From positions 186,001 to 250,000 of the forward strand of contig NZ_SSBK01000004.1 of assembly GCF_004795035.1 (NCBI RefSeq): DNA of 64,000 nucleotides, written 5' to 3'. Origin of the DNA: Streptomyces sp. A0958 (GTDB taxonomy: Bacteria > Actinomycetota > Actinomycetes > Streptomycetales > Streptomycetaceae). The notes beneath the pieces are model-generated. The model worked only from the letters and a program-made list of their open reading frames with translations. It made no database searches and was not told the origin of the DNA. The stretch's first letter is position 1, and each line of letters opens with the position of its first letter. Below are positions 21,924 to 30,162 of the stretch, one piece after another. Both the position numbers and the translations under genes were made by a program.

Positions 21924-21940
21924 TCTGACACTACATCAGA
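21924..21940. promoter_or_regulatory. inverted repeat TCTGA-N7-TCAGA upstream of the flavin oxidoreductase/acyl-CoA ligase operon
   Basis: A 17-bp inverted repeat with perfect 5-bp arms in an A/T-rich stretch 44 bp upstream of the ATG at 21984. Its size and position fit a TetR-family operator. A related CTGAC-N5-GTCAG repeat lies at 41507-41521 upstream of another acyl-CoA ligase. Confidence 0.45.
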
Positions 21941-21983
21941 ATATGTCTTCCCTCGGTTGCCGGACTGCGGCATCCTGCCGCCC

Positions 21984-23093
21984 ATGGAGACGGAGCTGAG
22001 CCAACAACTGGGGATCGAGCACGCCATCTTCGGCTTCACGCCGTTCCCCGCGGTGGCCGCGGCCATCACCCGGGCCGGCGGATTCGGCGTGCTCGGGGCG
22101 GTCCGCTACACCGCCCCCGACGACCTCGCACGCGACCTCGACTGGATGCAGGAACACACGGACGGCAAGCCCTACGGCCTCGACGTCGTCATGCCCGCCA
22201 AGAAGGTGGAGGGCGTGAGCGAGGCCGATGTGGAGGCGATGATCCCGCCCGGCCACCGGCGGTTCGTCCAGGAGACCCTGGCCAAGCACGGCGTGCCCGC
22301 CCTCGCCGAGGGAGAGGCCTCCGGCTGGCGCATCACGGGCTGGATGGAGGAAGTCGCCCGCAACCAGCTCGACGTGGCCTTCGACTACCCCATCACACTC
22401 CTCGCCAACGCGCTGGGCTCACCGCCCGCCGATGTCGTCGCCCGGGCCCACGACCGCGGAGTCCGCGTCGCCGCACTCGCCGGAAGCGCCCGGCACGCCC
22501 GGCACCACGCGGACGCCGGCATCGACATCGTCGTCGCCCAGGGCTACGAGGCGGGCGGCCACACCGGCGAGATCGCCTCGATGGTCCTCGTCCCGGACGT
22601 GGTCGACGCGGTCGGACCGCTCCCGGTCCTCGCGGCGGGCGGCATCGGCAGCGGTGAGCAGATCGCCGCCGGACTGGCGCTCGGCGCCCAGGGCGTCTGG
22701 CTCGGCTCCCTCTGGCTCACCACCGAGGAGGCCGACCTGCACTCCCGGGCGCTGACCGCCAAGCTCCTCGCCGCCGGCTCCGGCGACACCGTCCGCTCCC
22801 GCGCTCTGACGGGCAAACCCGCGCGCCAGCTGCGTACCGAGTGGACCGACGCCTGGGACGACCCGGCCGGACCCGGCACGCTGCCCATGCCGCTCCAGGG
22901 GCTCCTGGTCGCCGAGGCCGTCTCCCGTATCCAGAAGTACGAGACGCCCGCCCTGCTCGGCACACCCGTCGGCCAGATCGTCGGCCGGATGAACACCGAA
23001 CGCAGCGTGCAGGCCGTCTTCGACGACCTGACCCGCGGCTTCGAACGGGCCGTGGACCGCATCAACCGCATCGCCGGACGGAGCGCCTCATGA
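21984..23093 (+). CDS. nitronate monooxygenase-family flavin oxidoreductase
   Basis: FMN-dependent TIM-barrel protein of 369 aa of the nitronate monooxygenase/2-nitropropane dioxygenase family. Visible blocks: GFTPFPAVAAAITRAGGFGV at the N-terminus, GIDIVVAQGYEAGGHTGEIA around the family His, and PVLAAGGIGSGEQIAAGLAL, then GAQGVWLGSLWL for phosphate binding. Family members include true nitronate oxidases but also IpdC-type reductases of steroid ring breakdown. Given the partner acyl-CoA ligase, a CoA-thioester substrate is as likely as a nitronate. ATG 21984 is preferred to a TTG at 21957. The stop overlaps the next start (ATGA). Confidence 0.85.
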   Translation: METELSQQLGIEHAIFGFTPFPAVAAAITRAGGFGVLGAVRYTAPDDLARDLDWMQEHTDGKPYGLDVVMPAKKVEGVSEADVEAMIPPGHRRFVQETLAKHGVPALAEGEASGWRITGWMEEVARNQLDVAFDYPITLLANALGSPPADVVARAHDRGVRVAALAGSARHARHHADAGIDIVVAQGYEAGGHTGEIASMVLVPDVVDAVGPLPVLAAGGIGSGEQIAAGLALGAQGVWLGSLWLTTEEADLHSRALTAKLLAAGSGDTVRSRALTGKPARQLRTEWTDAWDDPAGPGTLPMPLQGLLVAEAVSRIQKYETPALLGTPVGQIVGRMNTERSVQAVFDDLTRGFERAVDRINRIAGRSAS

Positions 23094-24631
23094 ACCAGCC
23101 GCCCAACGGCTTCTGGGCCCAGGCCACCGCCGACCCCGACCGCACCGTCCTGACCGCGCCCGACGGGGAGAGCTGGACGGCGGGCCGACTGCACGCCGAG
23201 GCCAACCGCCTGGTCCACGGACTGCGCGCGGCCGGCCTGGAGGAGGGCGACGCCTTCGCCGTGGTACTGCCCAACGGCGTCGAGTTCCTCACCGCCTACC
23301 TCGCCGCCAGCCAGGCCGGGTTCTACCTCGTCCCCGTCAACCACCACCTCGTCGGCCCCGAGATCGCCTGGATCGTCGCCGACTCCGGCGCCAAGGTGCT
23401 CATCGCCCACGAGCGCTTCGCCGAGGCCGCGATCGCCGCCGCCGACGAGGCGAAGCTGCCCGCGAGCCACCGCTACGGCGTCGGCACCGTCGACGGCTTC
23501 CGGCCGTACACCGAACTGCCGGCCGGCCGGCCCGCATCGCCCCCGCAGGGCCGCACGCTCGGCTGGGTCATGAACTACACCTCCGGCACCACCGGCCGCC
23601 CGCGCGGCATCCGCAGGCCGCTGCCCGGCAAACTGCCCGAGGAGAGCTACCTCGGCGGCTTCCTCGGCATCTTCGGCATCAAACCCTTCGACGGCAACGT
23701 CCACCTGGTGTGCTCACCGCTCTACCACACCGCCGTCCTCCAGTTCGCCGGAGCCGCCCTGCACATCGGCCACCCCCTCGTCCTGATGGACAAGTGGACG
23801 CCCGAGGGGATGCTGCGCGCGATGGACACCCACCGCTGCACCCACACCCATATGGTCCCCACCCAGTTCCACCGCCTCCTCGCCCTGCCCGAAGAGGTCC
23901 GCGCGCGCTACGACGTGACGGCGATGCGGCACGCCATCCACGGCGCCGCCCCCTGCCCCGACCACGTCAAACGGGCGATGATCGACTGGTGGGGCCGGTG
24001 CGTCGAGGAGTACTACGCGGCCAGCGAGGGCGGCGGCGCCTTCGCCACCGCCGACGACTGGCTGAAGAAGCCCGGGACCGTCGGCCGGGCCTGGCCGATC
24101 AGCGAACTCGCGGTCTTCGACGACGACGGCAACCGCCTCGGCCCGGGCGCACTCGGCACCGTCTACATGAAGATGAGCACCGGCGGCTTCAGCTACCACA
24201 GGGACGAGGGCAAGACGAGGAAGAACCGCATCGGCGACTTCTTCACCGTCGGCGACCTCGGCCTCCTCGACGAGGACGGCTACCTCTTCCTCCGCGACCG
24301 CAAGATCGACATGATCATCTCGGGCGGCGTCAACATCTACCCCGCCGAGATCGAGAGCGCCCTGCTGACCCACCCCGCGGTCGCCGACGCCGCCGTCTTC
24401 GGCATCCCGCACCCCGACTGGGGCGAGGAGGTCCGGGCCGTCGTCGAAGCCGCCGAGGGCCACGAGCCGGACGACGCGCTCGCCGAGGAGATCCTCGGCC
24501 ACTGCGCCGGGCAGCTCGCCGGCTACAAACGACCCAGGACCCTCGGCTTCATCACCACCATGCCGCGCGACCCCAACGGCAAGCTCTACAAACGCCGGCT
24601 GCGCGAACCGTACTGGGAGGGCCGCGGCTGA
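23090..24631 (+). CDS. acyl-CoA synthetase (ANL superfamily, FadD-like)
   Basis: Adenylate-forming ligase of 513 aa converting a carboxylic acid, ATP and CoA to acyl-CoA. P-loop motif: NYTSGTTGRPRGIRRPL. Core motifs: YYAASEGGG near 306 and GDLGLLDEDGYLFLRDRKID, then MIISGGVNIYP. The C-terminal catalytic Lys is in PRDPNGKLYKRRLR. It is translationally coupled to the flavin oxidoreductase, so both probably act on the same acid. FadD proteins of this branch use medium- to long-chain, branched or alicyclic acids; specificity cannot be read directly. The 99 bp downstream carry the promoter of the next ligase. Confidence 0.92.
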   Translation: MNQPPNGFWAQATADPDRTVLTAPDGESWTAGRLHAEANRLVHGLRAAGLEEGDAFAVVLPNGVEFLTAYLAASQAGFYLVPVNHHLVGPEIAWIVADSGAKVLIAHERFAEAAIAAADEAKLPASHRYGVGTVDGFRPYTELPAGRPASPPQGRTLGWVMNYTSGTTGRPRGIRRPLPGKLPEESYLGGFLGIFGIKPFDGNVHLVCSPLYHTAVLQFAGAALHIGHPLVLMDKWTPEGMLRAMDTHRCTHTHMVPTQFHRLLALPEEVRARYDVTAMRHAIHGAAPCPDHVKRAMIDWWGRCVEEYYAASEGGGAFATADDWLKKPGTVGRAWPISELAVFDDDGNRLGPGALGTVYMKMSTGGFSYHRDEGKTRKNRIGDFFTVGDLGLLDEDGYLFLRDRKIDMIISGGVNIYPAEIESALLTHPAVADAAVFGIPHPDWGEEVRAVVEAAEGHEPDDALAEEILGHCAGQLAGYKRPRTLGFITTMPRDPNGKLYKRRLREPYWEGRG

Positions 24632-24695
24632 TACGCACCGGGGCCCCGCCGCTCCCGCCCCGCACCCGTCAACGGCGCCGGTGGGATCAAGACCC

Positions 24696-24724
24696 TTGAC
24701 CGGCGGGCCCCGGCCGCACAGGAT
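24696..24724 (+). promoter_or_regulatory. SigA-type promoter TTGACC-17-CAGGAT, leaderless
   Basis: TTGACC (24696-24701) and CAGGAT (24719-24724) are separated by exactly 17 bp. The ATG at 24731 comes six bases after the -10 element, so transcription should start at or next to the start codon. This is the best vegetative-type promoter in the window. Confidence 0.7.
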
Positions 24725-24730
24725 CACGCC

Positions 24731-26230
24731 ATGACCGGTGTACGCAGCAGCACAGTCGACGGCGTCGTGACCCGCAGCGCACGGCGCACCCCCGAGCGCA
24801 CCGCCCTGCGGTACGCCGGCCGGACCTGGACCTACCGCGAGCTCGACGAGGCCGTCGGCACCGCGGCCGTGGCCCTCACCGAGGGCCACGGGCTGTGCCC
24901 GGGGGACCGCGTCGCCTCCTACGCCCACAACTCCGACGCGTACCTGATCGCCTTCCTCGCCTGCGCCCGGGCCGGGCTCGTCCATGTGCCGGTCAACCAG
25001 AACCTCACCGGCGACGACCTGGCGTACATCCTGCGCCAGTCCGGCAGCTCCCTGGTCCTCACCGACCCGGACCTCGCCGCCCGGGTCCCCGAGGGGTTCG
25101 CCGTACGGCCGCTGCGCGACGACGAGGGCTCCCTGCTGGCCGAACTCGCCACCCCGCGCCCCTTCAGCCGCGCCCACGAGCCGGCCGCGGACGACCTGGT
25201 CCAGCTGCTGTACACCTCCGGGACCACCGCGCTCCCCAAGGGGGCGATGATGACGCACGGCGCCCTCGTCCACGAGTACGTCAGCGCCGTCACCGCCCTC
25301 GACCTGCGCGCCGGCGACCGGCCCGTGCACGCGCTGCCGCTCTACCACTCGGCGCAGATGCACGTCTTCCTGCTGCCTTATCTGGCGGTGGGGGCCGAGA
25401 ACACGGTCCTCGACGCGCCGGACGCGGGCCGGATCTTCGACCTGGTGGAGTCCGGGCAGGCCGACAGCCTCTTCGCCCCGCCCACCGTGTGGATCGGCCT
25501 CGCCAACCACCCCGAGTTCGCGGCCCGCGACCTCGGCGGCCTGCGCAAGGCGTACTACGGGGCGTCGATCATGCCCGTCCCCGTGCTGGAACGGCTCCGA
25601 GACCGGCTGCCGGGGCTGGCCTTCTACAACTGCTTCGGCCAGAGCGAGATCGGCCCGCTGGCCGCCGTCCTGGGACCGGACGAGCACGAGGGCCGGATGG
25701 ACTCCTGCGGCCGGCCCGTCCTCTTCGTCGAGGCCAAGGTGGTCGACGAGGACGGCAAGGAAGTCCCCGACGGCACGGCCGGCGAGGTGGTCTACCGCTC
25801 GCCCCAGCTGTGCAGCGGCTACTGGGACAAGCCGGAGGAGAGCGCCGAGGCGTTCCGCGACGGCTGGTTCCACTCCGGCGACCTCGCCGTCCGGGACGCG
25901 GAGGGCTACCTCACCGTGGTCGACCGGGTGAAGGACGTCATCAACTCCGGCGGCGTCCTCGTCGCCTCCCGCCAGGTCGAGGACGCCCTCTACTCCCACC
26001 CCGCCGTCGCCGAGACGGCCGTCGTCGGGCTGCCCGACGAGCGCTGGATCGAGGCGGTCACCGCCGTCGTCGTCCTGCGCGAGGCGGCGACCGAGGCCGA
26101 GCTGATCGAGCACGCCCGCGAGCGGCTCGCCCACTTCAAGGCCCCGAAGCGGGTCCTGTTCGTGGACGGCCTCCCGCGCAACGCCAGCGGCAAGATCCTC
26201 AAGAGGGAACTGCGCGACCGCTTCGCCTGA
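24731..26230 (+). CDS. acyl-CoA synthetase (ANL superfamily), long-chain FadD type
   Basis: Second adenylate-forming ligase, 499 aa. P-loop: LLYTSGTTALPKGAMMTH. Then NCFGQSEIGPLA (A5), GDLAVRDAEGYLTVVDRVKD, VINSGGVLVA and the catalytic Lys in LPRNASGKILKRELRD. It differs clearly from the neighbouring ligase (ends in RDRFA; different linker), so this is not a recent duplication. It has its own promoter and looks leaderless, pointing to expression independent of the upstream operon. Probable function: fatty-acid activation, unspecific. Its 3' end is 18 bp from the convergent methyltransferase gene. Confidence 0.92.
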   Translation: MTGVRSSTVDGVVTRSARRTPERTALRYAGRTWTYRELDEAVGTAAVALTEGHGLCPGDRVASYAHNSDAYLIAFLACARAGLVHVPVNQNLTGDDLAYILRQSGSSLVLTDPDLAARVPEGFAVRPLRDDEGSLLAELATPRPFSRAHEPAADDLVQLLYTSGTTALPKGAMMTHGALVHEYVSAVTALDLRAGDRPVHALPLYHSAQMHVFLLPYLAVGAENTVLDAPDAGRIFDLVESGQADSLFAPPTVWIGLANHPEFAARDLGGLRKAYYGASIMPVPVLERLRDRLPGLAFYNCFGQSEIGPLAAVLGPDEHEGRMDSCGRPVLFVEAKVVDEDGKEVPDGTAGEVVYRSPQLCSGYWDKPEESAEAFRDGWFHSGDLAVRDAEGYLTVVDRVKDVINSGGVLVASRQVEDALYSHPAVAETAVVGLPDERWIEAVTAVVVLREAATEAELIEHARERLAHFKAPKRVLFVDGLPRNASGKILKRELRDRFA

Positions 26231-26248
26231 CGGCTGTGCGGCCGTGTG

Positions 26249-27037
26249 TCACCGGACGCGGCCGACACCGACGTGGAAGGTGTCGATGATCTCCCGGTCC
26301 TCCGGCGCGGAGGTGCCGTGGTGCCACTGCGGGGCGGTCACCAGGCCCGGATCGACCAGGTCGAGCCCGTCGAAGAAGCGGGCCACCTCCGCACGGTTAC
26401 GGGGCCGCAGCGTGATGCCGCTCGACCGGTAGCGGTCGAGCGCCTCCTGGTCGGTGACGATGAAGTCCTGGGTGAAGTGGGAGAGCGCCAGGCAGCTGCC
26501 GGCGGGGAGCGCGTCCACCAGGGTGCGCGTGACGCCGTACGGGTCCTCCTTGTCGGCCAGGAAGTGCATCAGGGCGATGAGCGAGAGCGCCACGGGCCGG
26601 TCGAAATCAAGCACCGTACGGGCGTGGGCGAGGATCTTCTCCGGCTCGCGCACATCGGCGTCCAGGTAATCGGTGACGCCCTCGGGGGAGCTGACGAGCA
26701 GCGCCTCCGCGTGCCTCAGGACGATCGGGTCGTTGTCCGTGTAGACGATCCGGGCCGCCGGGTTGACCTCCTGGACGACCTGGTGGAGGTTCGGCCGGGT
26801 CGGGATGCCGGTTCCGATGTCGAGGAACTGGTCGATGCCCGCCCGCGCGGCCCAGCCGGCCGCACGGTGCATGAACGCCCGGTTCTGCGCGACCCCCGCC
26901 TTCGCCAGCTCCGGCATCTGCTCGCCCAGTTCCTGGTCGACGGGGTAGTGGTCCTTGCCGCCGAGGAGGTAGTCGTAGACACGGGCCGGGTGCGGCCTGC
27001 TGGTGTCGATCGGTGTCCTGTCCAGGCCTGCCGTCAT
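26249..27037 (-). CDS. SAM-dependent methyltransferase, DUF574 (Methyltransf_19) family
   Basis: Protein of 262 aa of the S-adenosyl methyltransferase family that is greatly expanded in Streptomyces and has no well-defined substrate. Hallmarks: PHPARVYDYLLGGKDHYPVD at the N-terminus, NRAFMHRAAGWAARAGIDQF, then LDIGTGIPTRPNLHQV (SAM motif) and VYTDNDPIVLRHAEALL. ATG 27037 (MTAGLDRTPID) follows GGGAG. The 113-bp gap up to the paaK stop presumably holds its promoter, with an A-rich block near 27105-27122. Members often lie near SpoIIE phosphatases or transcription factors; here there is no such neighbour. Confidence 0.87.
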   Translation of the reverse strand: MTAGLDRTPIDTSRPHPARVYDYLLGGKDHYPVDQELGEQMPELAKAGVAQNRAFMHRAAGWAARAGIDQFLDIGTGIPTRPNLHQVVQEVNPAARIVYTDNDPIVLRHAEALLVSSPEGVTDYLDADVREPEKILAHARTVLDFDRPVALSLIALMHFLADKEDPYGVTRTLVDALPAGSCLALSHFTQDFIVTDQEALDRYRSSGITLRPRNRAEVARFFDGLDLVDPGLVTAPQWHHGTSAPEDREIIDTFHVGVGRVR

Positions 27038-27151
27038 GGTGTGCTCCCAAGTTCTTCGACGGGAGAACACGGGCCCTCCCTCGCGGACAGCGATCACTCA
27101 GGCCCATCTTGCCACAGCAACCCCGATGGCCAGCAGGGGAGTTGACCGCAG

Positions 27152-28435
27152 TTATCCGCGCTCGTCCACGACCCGCCGGAACTTGCCGACCGACCGCTCC
27201 AGCGTCTGCGGGTCGAGGATCTCGACGCCCACCGACACCCCGATCCCGTCCTTGACCGCCGCCGCGACCGAGACCGCGGCCGCCGCCCGCTGCTGCGGCG
27301 TCGCGCCCGGCCGGGCCTCCGCCCGCACCGTCAGCACGTCGAGCCGGCCCTCGCGGGAGAGCCGCAGCTGGAAGTGCGGCGACACCCCCGGCGTCCGCAG
27401 CACGACCTCCTCGATCTGGGTAGGGAAGAGGTTGACCCCGCGCAGGATCACCAGATCGTCGCTGCGGCCGGTGACCTTCTCCATGCGCCGGAAGACCCGG
27501 GCCGTACCGGGCAGCAGCCGGGTCAGGTCCCGCGTCCGGTACCGGATCACCGGCATGGCCTCCTTGGTGAGCGAGGTGAACACCAGCTCGCCCTCCTCCC
27601 CGTCGGGCAGCACCTCGCCGGTGAACGGGTCGACCACCTCCGGATAGAAGTGGTCCTCCCAGACGTGCAGCCCGTCCTTCGTCTCCACGCACTCCTGCGC
27701 CACGCCCGGGCCCATCACCTCCGAGAGCCCGTAGATGTCGACCGCGTCGATCGCGAACCGCTCCTCGATCTCGCGCCGCATCTCCTGCGTCCACGGCTCG
27801 GCCCCGAAGATCCCCGTCTTCAGCGAGGTCGTCCGGGGATCGACGCCCTGCCGCTCGAACTCGTCCAGGATGGTCAGCATGTACGAGGGCGTCACCATGA
27901 TGATGTCGGGCCGGAAGTCCTGGATCAGCTGGACCTGGCGGGCCGTCATGCCGCCCGACGCCGGCACGACCGTGCAGCCGAGCCGCTCCGCCCCGTAATG
28001 GGCCCCGAGCCCGCCGGTGAACAGCCCGTAGCCGTACGCCACATGGATCGCGTGCCCGGGACGTCCGCCGGCCGCCCGGATGGAACGGGCCACCACGTCC
28101 GCCCAGGTCTCCAGGTCCTTCGCGGTGTAGCCGACGACCGTCGGGCGGCCCGTCGTCCCGCTGGAGGCGTGGATGCGGCGCACCTGGTCCTCGGGCACCG
28201 CGAACATCCCGAACGGATAGTTGTCCCGCAGATCGGCCTTGGTGGTGAACGGGAACCGGGCCAGGTCGGCGAGCGAGCGGCAGTCCTCCGGGCGCAGCCC
28301 CGCCCGGTCGAACGCCGCCCGGTAGTGACCGACGTTCTCGTACGCGTGCCGCAGCGTGGCCCGCAGCCGTTCCAGCTGGAGCGCCTCCAGCTCGGCGCGG
28401 CTCATCCGTTCTGCCGCGTCCAGCAGAGCCGTCAT
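27152..28435 (-). CDS. paaK: phenylacetate-CoA ligase
   Basis: Adenylate-forming enzyme of 427 aa that activates phenylacetate to phenylacetyl-CoA. PaaK-type features: AFDRAGLRPEDCRSLADLAR, HASSGTTGRPTVVGYT (P-loop), LSEVMGPGVAQEC, YRTRDLTRLLPG and NLFPTQIEEVVLR. Length is typical (about 430-440 aa). ATG 28435 begins MTALLDAAERMSR; an upstream extension is not supported. The rest of the phenylacetate pathway (paaABCDE, paaZ) is not in the window, so it may serve another aryl acid or act with a remote paa cluster. A perfect 18-bp palindrome upstream resembles PaaR operators. Confidence 0.93.
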   Translation of the reverse strand: MTALLDAAERMSRAELEALQLERLRATLRHAYENVGHYRAAFDRAGLRPEDCRSLADLARFPFTTKADLRDNYPFGMFAVPEDQVRRIHASSGTTGRPTVVGYTAKDLETWADVVARSIRAAGGRPGHAIHVAYGYGLFTGGLGAHYGAERLGCTVVPASGGMTARQVQLIQDFRPDIIMVTPSYMLTILDEFERQGVDPRTTSLKTGIFGAEPWTQEMRREIEERFAIDAVDIYGLSEVMGPGVAQECVETKDGLHVWEDHFYPEVVDPFTGEVLPDGEEGELVFTSLTKEAMPVIRYRTRDLTRLLPGTARVFRRMEKVTGRSDDLVILRGVNLFPTQIEEVVLRTPGVSPHFQLRLSREGRLDVLTVRAEARPGATPQQRAAAAVSVAAAVKDGIGVSVGVEILDPQTLERSVGKFRRVVDERG

Positions 28436-28468
28436 GCGGGCCTCCCTCACTCGTGCGCGCCGTGCGGA

Positions 28469-28486
28469 CGACCGACCATTCGGTCG
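28469..28486. promoter_or_regulatory. PaaR-like palindrome CGACCGA-CCAT-TCGGTCG upstream of paaK
   Basis: Perfect 7+4+7 inverted repeat, 33 bp upstream of the paaK ATG. Its core ACCGACCATTCGGT fits the ACCG-N6-CGGT layout of operators described for the TetR-family phenylacetyl-CoA-responsive regulator PaaR in actinobacteria. Confidence 0.6.
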
Positions 28487-28618
28487 CCCCCTCCGGGAGC
28501 AGTAATTCAAGATCTTCCACCGCCTGGCAAGAGGGGTGACGCATCTCGCCCGCCCACCCGGACACGCCCCGTACCGAACACGGCCGCATCACTCGGACGG
28601 CCCTGTTTGGATGGGACC

Positions 28619-30142
28619 ATGCCGACCTTCCACACGTACGACGGAACCGAGCTGGCCTACCACCTCATGGGCGAGGGCACACCGCTGGTCTGCCTGCCCG
28701 GCGGCGCCATGCGGGCCAGCGCCTACCTCGGCGGCCTCGGCGGACTCGCCGCCCGACGGCAACTGGTCCTCCTGGACCTGCGGGGCACCGGGGACTCCGC
28801 CGTGCCCGAGGACCCGGCCTCCTACCGCTGCGACCGGCTCGTCGGCGACGTCGAGGCGCTGCGCGCCCACCTCGGCCTGGAACGGTTCGACCTGCTCGCC
28901 CACTCCGCGGCCGGTGACCTCGTCGCGCTCTACGCCGCCCGGCACCCGGACCGGCTGCGCAGCCTCGTCCTCGTCACCCCCACCACACGGGCCGCCGGCC
29001 TCCCCCTCGTCGAACGCGAGGCCCGCGAGACGGCCGCACTGCGCAGCTCGCAACCGTGGTACGAGGACGCGCTCGCGGCCCTGGAGGAGATCTGGGCGGG
29101 CCGGATGACGGACGAACTGCGTGCCAGGTCCCGGCCGTTCATGTACGGGCGCTGGGACGCGGCGGCACAGCGGCACGCCGCGGGGTCGCCCGCGCAGACC
29201 AACGCCGAGGCGGCCGGGCGGTATGCCGGGGAAGGTGCCTTCGACCCGGCCGCGACGGTGCCCGCCCTGCGCGAGCTGGAGGCACCGGTGCTCGTCCTGG
29301 CCGGTGAGTACGACCACCTCACCCCGCCCGACCGGGCCGCCGAACTGGCCGCGCTCTTCCCGCACGCGGAGTTCGCCGTGCAGCGCGGCGCCGCACACTT
29401 CCCGTGGATCGACGACGCGGGGGCGTTCGTCCGCACGGTCACGGCGTTCCTCGACCCGGAGGTGCACAGCGTCCGGGCCGGCGGGATACGCCTCGCCTAC
29501 CGGGTGTGGGGCGACCCGGCGGCCCCGCCGGTCGTCCTGGTCCACGGCCGGTGCGGCGACAGCACCACCTGGACGCACATCGCCGCCCGGCTGGCCGCCA
29601 CCCACCGGGTGTACGCCTTCGACTTCCGCGGCCACGGGCTCAGCGACTGGACCGGCCGCTACTCCTTCGAGCTGTTCCGCGACGACCTGCACGGCTTCCT
29701 GGAGGCCCGCAACCTCGCCGGCGCCACCGTCGTCGGACACTCCATGGGCGGCGCCGCGGCCTACCTCCTGGCCGAGCGGCAGCCCGGACTGATCGGCCGC
29801 CTGGTCATCGAGGAGGCGCCGCCGCCCCTCCCGCTCGACCCGCCCCGCCCCGTGCCCGCACGCCCGGACGGGGAGCTGGACTTCGACTGGCCGGTCGTGC
29901 CGTCCACCGACGCCCAGCTGGGCGCCCCCGATCCGGCCGGCCGCGGACTCCTCGGCGAGATCACCGCCCCCACCCTCGTCATCGGCGGCGACCCGAGGAG
30001 CCACAGCGCACAGGAGGACCTGGCCTGGATGACCCGCGAGATTCCCGGCGCCGAACTCGTCACCATCGACGCGGGCCACCTCGTACACACCGAACGACCG
30101 GAGGAATTCCTCGCGGCTCTCCGGTCGTTCGGCGTGGGCTGA
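28619..30142 (+). CDS. tandem alpha/beta-hydrolase fusion protein
   Basis: Protein of 507 aa made of two complete alpha/beta-hydrolase domains in a row (about 1-272 and 280-507). Domain 1 has oxyanion region CLPGGAMRAS, nucleophile Ser96 in an atypical elbow LLAHSAAGDL (A-x-S-x-A instead of G-x-S-x-G), candidate Asp in LAGEYDHLTPPD and His in GAAHFPWID. Domain 2 has VLVHGRCGDSTTW, canonical Ser375 in VVGHSMGGAA, GGDPRSHSAQED and His in DAGHLVHTERP. No signal peptide is seen, so it is cytoplasmic. Such hydrolases include peptidases, lactonases and esterases; the substrate is unknown. No clear ribosome-binding site precedes ATG 28619. Confidence 0.85.
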   Translation: MPTFHTYDGTELAYHLMGEGTPLVCLPGGAMRASAYLGGLGGLAARRQLVLLDLRGTGDSAVPEDPASYRCDRLVGDVEALRAHLGLERFDLLAHSAAGDLVALYAARHPDRLRSLVLVTPTTRAAGLPLVEREARETAALRSSQPWYEDALAALEEIWAGRMTDELRARSRPFMYGRWDAAAQRHAAGSPAQTNAEAAGRYAGEGAFDPAATVPALRELEAPVLVLAGEYDHLTPPDRAAELAALFPHAEFAVQRGAAHFPWIDDAGAFVRTVTAFLDPEVHSVRAGGIRLAYRVWGDPAAPPVVLVHGRCGDSTTWTHIAARLAATHRVYAFDFRGHGLSDWTGRYSFELFRDDLHGFLEARNLAGATVVGHSMGGAAAYLLAERQPGLIGRLVIEEAPPPLPLDPPRPVPARPDGELDFDWPVVPSTDAQLGAPDPAGRGLLGEITAPTLVIGGDPRSHSAQEDLAWMTREIPGAELVTIDAGHLVHTERPEEFLAALRSFGVG

Positions 30143-30162
30143 CCCCGAGGGGCCGATGACCC

